Part shown: positions 55,128 through 64,000 of the stretch, piece after piece
Numbering within the stretch: position 1 is the first letter of the stretch
How the letters are laid out: the number at the start of each line of letters is the position of its first letter
Source of the DNA: Tomocerus qinae
Taxonomy: Eukaryota; Arthropoda; Collembola; Entomobryomorpha; Tomoceridae
Assembly: GCA_020055645.1 (NCBI GenBank)
Contig: CM034548.1
Span: 40,974,296 to 41,038,295, forward strand
Direction: 5' to 3'
DNA: 64,000 bases
Translations under genes and position numbers: made by a program
The notes under the pieces: generated by a model
The model's input: the letters and a program-made list of their open reading frames with translations, nothing else
The model's database searches: none
Told to the model about the DNA's origin: nothing

Positions 55128-58100
55128 GCTCAGGAAACCAATTTTGTAGATGTGAAGCCTTATCGTCCTCTGGACTTGACTTCTGAACTTTAAATGGCTT
55201 TATTTTGAGAAAACTATATTCATATACAATGCAATTCTTGCACTTATTGTCCATACTTTTCTCTTTTCACTTATCTGTGTTCAGTTCATAAAGAATGCAA
55301 AAAGTATTCTGCTAGAAATAGTGGCTACAATACAAGTGAGTACTATACATACTCACAGTTACTTACATTTACATTTATATCAACTCTACTTACGTCTGCT
55401 GTACTTTAGTTAGTAATTGTCTTGAATTTTCAGTAAGGCAATGCTGAAGTTGTAAGATACAAAACTACACAGTACTTACTTGCTAATACTTAAACATTAT
55501 AGAGATACTACACTTTACACTGACTATTTTGTATTCTGCACTCTTCAAGATAAGGTGTAGCCATTCTCCGATTTCATACTATGAGTTGTAAAACCTTGAG
55601 GAGAATCACTTGTATTTAGCTTTAACCTGAATCTTTATCGAAAGACACTTATGTAGGCCATTATATACATCTTATTATATTATACTTTGTACAATATTTT
55701 GGTAGTTTCCGCAAATCTTAATTATACTTGACTACTTAAGTAGATACTTTTTCATTATAAGGCTACAAAATATATATATATCTACTACTAGATATTATAA
55801 GATATTATTAAGATATTATGCTTACACTTAAGTACTTAAAGCTAAGATTATTATATTAAGTAGATATTATTCACTACACAGAACTAGTTCTGGGTGTTAC
55901 CTACCCAGTACACATGTACTACGACATTGTTGGAATTGTGATATTTTTCCTGCTTTATTCAATCATGTTAAACGGGTAACTCTAAGAGTTACGTACCTAC
56001 GCTTATTGTTCGTCGTATCAGTTGAGGTTACCATGATTAGACCATGACTATTGAAAAAGTCTATATGTTAACTGATTTTTTCCATTTGTTACATCATTAA
56101 TTGTTGGTTAAAAGTTTTATTTGCCTTGTTTGACAAAATTCTATGTTTAGTATTAATTATTCCTCGATAAAATTAAGAATAGTCGAGATTCTTTACTTAC
56201 TTAAATTGTGGTACAATGTTGCACAATATAGTAAGTATGGTATCTCGGATTTGTTTTCTAAATTGTATCACTTTGTGAACTACAACGGCATGGAACAATC
56301 ATATTTAAAGAAATTAACTCAGACGTATTACCTTTGTAATTACTTACACAATTATGCAGCTAGTGGCTGATAATTATAGCATACCACAGATTGATAGCTA
56401 TAGTATATCACGGATCCTACGGCCCACTACTCAATTTCTTACGTTTAGAGCCTTACTACATATACTAGACTACCTCCTCCTTTTTAAGAGGATAATAATT
56501 TTCGGTAGCTGCCATAAAGGCTATGGCTGATTACTACTACGTTAATAATAATGACACAACGGCTGACGAAGTCAGTATCTTTGGATTCATTAGATACAAA
56601 CATTGAATATCATTATTTTTAGACGTGGAATAAGTTTAGTATTTGTACTCTGCAGTTTGTGCATTATTCAGAGCTCTCTCTCAATATCACTGTCATATTA
56701 TTGGATAGGCTTACGTTTAGTATGTAGTTTTTGAAACCTTTATGCAAAAGAGTATCAAATGAAATCACCAATCTAGTTTATAATTTTGCAATTAACCCAT
56801 GCACAATCAATCATGAAACAGGGACAATTGTTAAATAGTGGAATAGCTCTCCACACTTTATTATATCGACGTACTCATCAATCATAATCTAAATAAGTTG
56901 AAGACATCAATGTAACTTTTGACAATGAATTATATGAGAATAGTAATAGTATAATTAAATTTAAGATTATACTAATTAGTTTAGCATGGAATGTAAGTAG
57001 AGAGTTTGTAAACTTGGAAAAGAATTTATTTACTGTGACTTTTGTAATTGATTTGTACACTAAGTAGTCTTAGTTTAAATATTTCATTTTATAATCAGAG
57101 TGGTTATAATTTTTGTCAATTTTCTAGTGTGAGCAGTGTATAGAGATGTAAAGATGTGAGGATATAGTTAGATTTTAAGTTGTTAGAATTGTTATAAATA
57201 TGCATGTATTCCTGGTGATCTTATTACAATATTTGAGCGCTGAAATGCTGCCTTAAAAATAGCAAAATTACTGGGTACGGAAGTATATATTGTTAGTATG
57301 TGCCCGCATAATCTATTTGTCCTAATTATATTATGTGGGTACAACTACGTTCCTCAGCTCCGCATTTATATTGAGTAAACTAATGAACGGATACAAAAGT
57401 AAACACTTTGCCATAGAGAATAAGATATCATGATAAAAATATATTACCCTATCGTAGCCATAAAATACAATCTGTTCGGCATGTGTACCACGTCAGAATG
57501 TTTAATTGTTCTAGACATAGTTGTTATATTACGCTTATTATACAAATAATTATGAAACCAGGCAATCATACCTATGCACGGTCTGTTCTTTCATTTATCT
57601 GTTGACAAAATATTTACCATTTCAAGAATTTCACATAGTTACACTTATATACAACACTTGTAACACTGTATAAGAAAATAAAAATAATAAAAACTATACA
57701 TAACCGACAACCGACATTTATTTCATACATTTTGGTTGTATAATCGTGCTTAGACATTCAATTAATACGCTAGATCTTTGAATTACTACATGTGTTCGAA
57801 GACGGGTATCTCTTTAGAATAATACTCACAAATGTTGCATCCGTTATTAACATTAATCTAGAGAAATTTCATTTAAATAGTTTTGACAGGCAAATCCCGA
57901 TCCTTTGCTCACTCAAGGTTTCTAGAGATCGGTCCTTTGGAGTATGAGGTTGCCCAGTCCGGAAGAAAAGTGAATTTTTTAACCGCAAACTGTAAAACTT
58001 GATAGCCTAAAATCTCCACATATGGTAACCTTGCTGCTTATTGCTCTGGAGCAGAATCTGTACCTTCCAAGCCATAAAATATTTGAAAGTGAAATAAGGC

Positions 58101-61027
58101 CAAACAAGTAAATAAAAAATAGATGCTTGAATCGCCAGCTTGAAATGGAGAAAAACATTACAAAGTTGTATCGACATGTGTGAACTAAATATAAACCGAA
58201 CTGACTACATATTACATAAAGATTTTCCTGTAATATTCGTTCTAGAAAGAAAACAATATTGGGAAAATTGACAGCCATGTAAATCATGTAGCATGAAATC
58301 ATAATACGTTGTTGCATGACTAAATTAGTATGTGATGTGCATAGCTCATCTAAGTTTCAATTGTATACCATAACCGTTCCAAACACCCTTCATTTTGCTA
58401 GATTATGTCAGCAGATACAAGAATGTTACCACATGACCAATAGGTATGATTGCAAATAACGAAGCTTATCATATTTCTGCTTAAGAAGTGGGGTTATCCA
58501 TTTCGAATTTTTTTTAAATTGAAAGTTTTATTTGATTTGGATTTTGAACTATGGTTAGGGAAACCCCATCTGTAAAACATGGATGATGGTTTCGAAATTT
58601 AGAAAGAAGATAAGTGCATTAGGCCCAATTCTTTCCGCTATTTTATAGCAATGCATTTCGACTCGCTTTAGTTTGAAGTAGTGACAAGATGAGACATACC
58701 ATCTAGAAATATAATGAAAGATCCAGAGCCAGAAAAGCTTATATAGTAACATTAGGGCAATTGTACATTGTGTCAATCAATCACTGCATTATTATTTAGC
58801 CACCTTCGTCGTAACAAAATACCATATTTCAACTTTTTATGGCTTAGACTCCTGATTAAACTGTTCTACGAAATATTCATTAGGAAAAATAAATAAATGT
58901 AGTAAAATTCTACTCTAGTACATATCTACTCCCTCATTTACATCTTTAATACAAATCTCAAGTAACAGCTTTACTGTCAACTGATCCACTTATACTAGTT
59001 GCACTGGTTTATTAAGCATAAGCACATAATGCATTAGCTAATGTTATACCACTCATGATACTAACTACAGATTTTTCGAAAGGTAGAAACCCATAATAAA
59101 ATAAGTATATGGCTCCTGTGCAATTGGCTATTGCAATTATTTGTACAGTTCTGTTTTCTGTATATGGATATGATTTACTGGATATTCTTTTATTTATAGC
59201 TATATAACTAAGACTAATTTAAGTATAAGAAGATATAGCAATGCAATACACGCGTAGCTAGCGTATCTGCTGAACATGCTCACGATAAGAAATAAGAATA
59301 CGTGTTGATAGGTATAATTCCTTTTCCTTCGGGTATCGTGTTACCTGAGAATGATTGGGAGTTTACGAGTTGGCCTGTATACTCCGATGTCGGTTCGGCT
59401 CATGGAATTGGGCATGAATAGCTAAGCTATGTGTGTGTATTTATTTTCTGGTTGGTGATGGATAAGCAAAGGAAGAGTTTCGGTTTTTTAGAACGGGAGT
59501 AGCTGAGTCACCTATTCGGAGACAAGGACTAGGTTACCATTATACCAAGAGTAGTTAGTGATTAGTACAACTGTTGTGAATTTGGCTATTGGCTAATCTG
59601 CAAAATGTAAGAGGATTATCCCAAAAAGGTTGTAGACCGAAGGTAGTCGAATTAAATTGCTTTCTCGAGCAACTTTAAACATGAGCTTCGTCTGTTTTGT
59701 ATTTTCTCTTCTATTCAGTTGTCAGTACTTAGACACATTACTAACAATGTGGTGTAGGGGTAAATTTCAAAATTAATTGATTACTAAATTAAATTAATAA
59801 AAGTTTACATATTTGCATGAATTTGTGAGTGTCCTCCTGTGTTACAACTATAAAATTCTATTTGCTTGTCGGTAGTTTTGACCCTTCGATTAAGGGGCAG
59901 ATTAACGCAAGGCCCTGAGTTTGTGTGAGTGATTGGGAGTAGAGTCATAAAATCCAGGAGGCAAAGGGCCTAGAGACGCAGCAGAGCTAGAGAAGGAAGC
60001 AATACGTAGAAATAGCCATCAGGAAGGCTTATCGTGAGCTGAGTTGCGTTGTCTTACTTTGCCTTGACAGTATGCATGTATTTTGTTTGGTTTGATTCGG
60101 ATTTGACATAAAAGGACATTATTATTGTTAGTCACTTAAATACGGAGCCAATACAGCCACGCCAATGTCAGTAACCAAACCGAACTGAAATGTAAAGTTT
60201 AGTTGCAATAAAATGGTATAAACTGACGTAGTACACTGTGTACTAGATGTCCGTATTAAAGTAAAGCACATGATAATGGAATAGGTGAATGTAAAAGAAA
60301 ATATTGATTTCCAATCCCAATGTGCTAGTAATTTCTACTGTGACAAAGTGAAGCCACACCAAACCAAACCAAAAGCCTTCGTTCCACATCAGTTGCTCTA
60401 CTTGGGTCGAATGAAAGCGATCTCAAGTAAGTTTCTCCTTCTCCCAAGCGTCCACATTCGTTTACATTACTCTCTCTATATAGGACTTATTACTTCGGAC
60501 AGTTTGCACGCCGGCAAATGTGATTACGAAAATTAATTCAATTTATTTCCCGTTTTCTACTCTCCTCCACTTAATTACTTTTTAATGCTCTTATATCGAT
60601 TCTATCCTTGGAATCTAAAAATATTTGTCAGAGTTTTCCATTCTTGATCTATACCGCTTTTCACTGTCTTCTTGTCTCATTCATGATATTTAGCAACAAA
60701 GCCTTTTGCTCCTGTGTTTACTACAGATATTAATAAGCAAAGTAAGTTTCCTGAAATTGTATTGGACTTTCTCTCTAAAATCCGTCTAGCTGTCCATATT
60801 TCCAAATTGTCTTGCGATACAGAAAACCCATGAAAAATTACTGCAATAAAATGTTTCAATTTTGTTACATGAAATTAAATTACAACTTTGTTAAGTATCT
60901 TAGTTTATAGGTAAAGTACTGTAGTTAGAAAGAATGTCGACTGTTTCACAATCAATTGAACGGTGAAAGAAGAAAGTTCATAGAGAAAGCAAAGTAATAA
61001 GGCTTTAGTGACAGTTAAGCAGTGGAA
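55128..61027. other. Intergenic region ZNF367-PTPDC1
   Basis: AT-rich, with short AT microsatellite patches (around 55765-55830) and scattered short open stretches without family resemblance. It presumably holds the ZNF367 3' UTR and the PTPDC1 promoter. I see nothing else supportable. Confidence 0.55.
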
Positions 61028-61251
61028 ATGGACGACGTCACTTATTTAGGAGGAAATTCAGGCTTAGGCTTAGGTAACAATGAACCCATCGTCATTTCTT
61101 CACAGTACAATAAATTCTCTGATAGTTTACGTCGAGTTGCTCCTCCTCAACTTCAATGCACTGTCTTTTGTGGGGGAAAGCGATGTAAATATGAAACGGC
61201 GACGTTTTGGGCTTCCGAGACTTGTGCCATCAACGGAATCTACTCCACTTG
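61028..61251 (+). CDS. PTPDC1: PTPDC1 first coding exon (partial gene, continues past window)
   Basis: N-terminal exon of a dual-specificity-type protein tyrosine phosphatase linked to centrosomes and cilia. It begins MDDVTYLGGNSG, and the segment from KFSDSLRRV through CTVFCGGKRCKYE and the closing INGIYSTW aligns with the region just before the phosphatase domain of human PTPDC1 (CGGxxCKYE...GVYSSW). The donor is TTG|GTAAGA after 61251, in phase 2. The catalytic domain, which would start VTDNILAMARPS in human, was not found in the remaining 2.7 kb, so a long first intron leaves the window. The preceding GTG codon at 61022 is in frame; ATG 61028 is preferred. Confidence 0.8.
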
Positions 61252-61320
61252 GTAAGATACACTTTCTTCATCGTATTCTTACGTCCTATGCTATACCCAA
61301 TTCATTTTCGGCTGATTAAT

Positions 61321-61508
61321 GCTATAAAAGTTTATTTAAAGCCGATAAGCTTCCGACAAAATTCTGTTGCAATCTTCAAGGACTACTAATTAAGAACTGA
61401 AAAATTTATGATGATAATCTAGACCATTTTTCATCTAATAGTCCCCGAAAATGTCAATAGAATTTTGTCGAAAGCTTAAATTCTCCGAATAAAATTAACT
61501 TTTATAGC
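61321..61508. repeat. Degraded 188-bp inverted-repeat element in the PTPDC1 intron
   Basis: The left arm starts GCTATAAAAGTT and includes AAGCTTCCGACAAAATTCT. The right arm, read on the minus strand, starts GCTATAAAAGTT and includes AAGCTTTCGACAAAATTCT. The arms are about 65-68 bp with several small differences and leave about 55 bp of loop. The form is that of an old MITE; I could not identify the target duplication. Confidence 0.6.
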
Positions 61509-63281
61509 TTTTATCCGCCAAAAATTAGTTACTATGAAATGAAAGGCTGGAAACTTTTTATACACTTAAAGCTTAAAATCTATGCTACACCCATATGAAG
61601 CATATTTGATTTTTTTTCTATTCCCCCTGACAATAAGTTATTTGGTCTACCAAGTTTACCATCTATCATGACTTTTATATAATTAATAACCAATATAATA
61701 AATAATTAATTATTGGTATTGGTCAGATAGCAATTGAGATTTCATAAAACCAGCACCTCCTGCATCTTACACTAACAACTTTACTATTTTTTCCCTATAC
61801 TAAAATGAAGGTCATAATTTTTAATTGAAAGTTTCCTATTACGATGGTATATTTAACATTCCTATTGGCTTAATTGGATTTTTAGACACTAATTCTGTTG
61901 ACGCAATTCAAATCAAGTTTCGTTCGTATTAATATTCATATATTAGTTTTATTAGAGTGTCCACATTTTACAATTGCACAATGCACATGCTACTTTGATT
62001 ACAACGTAGCCAAATCAGTACATGTACTTAGTTAAAAGTTAATAGCAATTTAGAGCAACACTTTCGTATTTCACCGTAAATGAAAAACTTTAATTGTATA
62101 GTTACTCGTAGAAATGATTCTTATCCGTTTATGCCTCCATTATCTTTTTACTATTCATAATTTTTGTCAAGTATTTATCTATATCATCTTTCATTTTTAT
62201 AGTTACTATAATTCAGTAAAACTGAAAGCAGCAATAAAATTTGAGAATAGGCTTCCGCAAGTAAATAAATAATTCTGTTTTAGCTCTTTTTTAGCCATTC
62301 CCCTTCGTTATTATTTTGATGTACGAACCCTTATTCTATTGTGTAAATTTAGGATTGTTTAGTTAACATTGTGAGGTCGTACTAAAAAGTATTACGGCAT
62401 ACTAGAACCGATACGTGCTCTACTAGGTATTTTTCATATCGTGCGACAACATTATTGTGTCATTGTCATTGTGTATTTATACAATACAGAATACAGACTA
62501 TCGATTAGGTCTCGCTTAATAGGGACGCCTAGTTTGTTATTATCATACATAGCGGACTTTAAGCGTCGAATTTCCTTACAATTGGGGCGACAATAACAAT
62601 GCTGTAAACGTGGCCAACGAAATATTAGACGTAAATGAAGTACATCATATAATTATTTCCATTCATACACACATTAAACTAAATGTTAGATTTGATATCG
62701 TTTTTAACATTCAAATGGTAGATAGTGGTAATGTTTGGAACTTGGAAAACAATGCAAGCTTTTGGTTGTTATTCACTTCGATAACAATGCATGTAGTACA
62801 TATCGTGAAGAAATATAACATGGGCGTAAACAGCCAACTTTTTAAAATCTGTGGCATTCGGACATAATTTTTATGTTTTATTACCTCTCTTGTACATTTT
62901 CGTTGAATTTAATGCATTATACTATACACTCTACATAAGAGTAACAGTAAATGATATTGAAAACATCTCAGCACCAAATGGTCAATGTAATTTTTTTGTT
63001 TATGTAGAGAGTGATCGTAAAGTTTCACCATTATATTTAGATTAATTTAGATATATTGTACTTTCCTAATAGTTAATTGCAACATGCAATTCCAATTAAA
63101 CTACTTTTGGGATACTACAAATTGTCCGACAAAAGTAATTCATTTACGCACTTACCATTTCCATATTGTCCTTTCACATTAATTTTGCTGTCTGTCTATA
63201 ATACATGAAACTTGTAGAGATAAAACAAACCCAACACAGCAGGCGTCTGGCATTACTGACCTAATTAATTATTGCCAAACA

Positions 63282-63458
63282 CAAGCACGTATCCAGAGGG
63301 GGGTCGGAGGGCCCGCCCCCTAAGTTTCCAGAAAAATCCGATTTTTTTTGTCCCAAAAGGTTAAAAATTCAAAAATATTTCGCACTTCGCGCAAATATGC
63401 CATAATTTTAATAATATATTTTGGTGCCCCCTAGGTCAAATTCTTAGATACGTGCTTG
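63282..63458. mobile_element. hAT-type MITE, 177 bp, with 12-bp inverted ends and 8-bp target duplication
   Basis: It begins CAAGCACGTATC and ends GATACGTGCTTG, an exact 12-bp terminal inverted repeat. The 8 bp on either side, GCCAAACA at 63274-63281 and 63459-63466, are identical, as expected of hAT-superfamily insertion. The interior has G/C-rich sub-ends (AGAGGGGGGTCGGAGGGC near the left, GTGCCCCCTAGG near the right) and no coding capacity, so it would need a transposase elsewhere. The perfect tips and duplication suggest a fairly recent insertion. Confidence 0.85.
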
Positions 63459-63602
63459 GCCAAACACTATTATATATTTTATCTATTCTCTAACTTCTCT
63501 GCTTTCATTTATGTGACTCTTGTGTACATACTGGAAACCTCCTTCTAAAGACTCCGTAAATTAAGATACCTAAACAAGTTGTTACTGGTAAAACTCACTG
63601 GG

Positions 63603-63666
63603 GGGTAAAATTAGCAAATAAAGGCATAAATAATAAAATTCGTGCTTTTATTTGCTAATTTTACCC
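63603..63666. repeat. 64-bp hairpin with perfect 20-bp arms
   Basis: GGGTAAAATTAGCAAATAAA at 63603-63622 is exactly complementary to 63647-63666. The pairing continues imperfectly by a few bases inward. The loop is AT-rich. It lies 140 bp from the hAT MITE and could be a short foldback element. Confidence 0.75.
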
Positions 63667-64000
63667 GTATTTTCTTGCTTGTATCTAGCATATAGTGTTT
63701 AGTTTTGAAAATGGCAATGTCAAACAGACTTTACTAACTACATATTACTGTTAGCCATTCCCAGTGCAGGTAATTGTTACCAAAATGACTATCTGTAGAG
63801 AAAAGTATCATAGTGATTACTTCTACTTTGCATTGCTTCTTCTAAAATTAATAATGCATAGCTTATGTACTAAGGTTATGATTACTAAATGGATATTGCC
63901 AATGTAAAACAAATTATGGGAGCCAATTGATTGTCAACCAACATTTGCCATTCATCTAATTGGTTTGTAACTAGCTCTAAAATACACCAAAACGTTCTTT

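Larger units (their letters stand above)
61509..64000. other. Presumed PTPDC1 first intron, to the window edge
   Basis: No exon matching the expected start of the phosphatase domain was seen. Apart from the hAT MITE and the 64-bp hairpin, the sequence is AT-rich and featureless. Confidence 0.45.

Noticed and set aside
1..64000. CRISPR arrays, operons, phage or plasmid systems
   Set aside because: Intron-containing animal genes fill the window; none of the tandem repeats has spacer structure or neighbouring cas-like genes.

Overview
This is a nuclear genomic window from an animal, most likely an arthropod or other protostome invertebrate. The evidence is AT-rich DNA, genes split into 3-11 coding exons by GT...AG introns of roughly 50 bp to 2 kb, and proteins that are clear orthologues of single-copy metazoan genes. 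No operons, Shine-Dalgarno sites, CRISPR arrays or phage genes are present. A more precise placement (for example a springtail or another hexapod) would be a guess. Exon models were built by hand from splice signals, reading phase and remembered family sequences. The complete models keep phase across every junction.

Layout: 1-4.9 kb has no gene I can support. 4.9-10.7 kb (+) is a kinesin-II motor gene (KIF3B/Klp68D type) with an acidic N-terminal extension of about 300 residues. 12.6-13.6 kb (-) is Aph-1, a gamma-secretase subunit. 15.2-18.8 kb (-) is an SGTA-type TPR co-chaperone. 19.2-21.7 kb (+) is the splicing factor SMU1, head-to-head with SGTA across 460 bp. 23.6-27.9 kb (+) is SPTLC1, a serine palmitoyltransferase subunit. 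27.9-36.4 kb is mostly non-coding, with a minisatellite and a weak candidate small spliced gene. 36.4-39.0 kb (-) is SERBP1/HABP4 (Vig), an RGG-rich RNA/ribosome-binding protein. 39-52.7 kb is a long AT-rich stretch with a hairpin-unit tandem repeat and one possible exon. 52.8-55.1 kb (+) is the zinc-finger factor ZNF367. 55-61 kb is non-coding. 61.0 kb (+) is the first coding exon of PTPDC1, which runs off the right edge. The last 2.7 kb is presumably its first intron and holds a well-delimited hAT-type MITE and two other inverted repeats.

The genes do not form one pathway. They are housekeeping genes of transport and cilia (KIF3B, PTPDC1), membrane proteolysis (Aph-1), chaperoning (SGTA), splicing (SMU1), sphingolipid synthesis (SPTLC1), RNA binding (SERBP1) and transcription (ZNF367). 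What links them is possible ancient synteny: from memory, SMU1, SPTLC1, HABP4, ZNF367 and PTPDC1 all lie on human chromosome 9, with HABP4 and ZNF367 divergent neighbours as here. I found no new molecular system. The best leads are the kinesin N-terminal extension, the replaced histidine in Aph-1, the synteny block, and several small palindromic or MITE-like elements.
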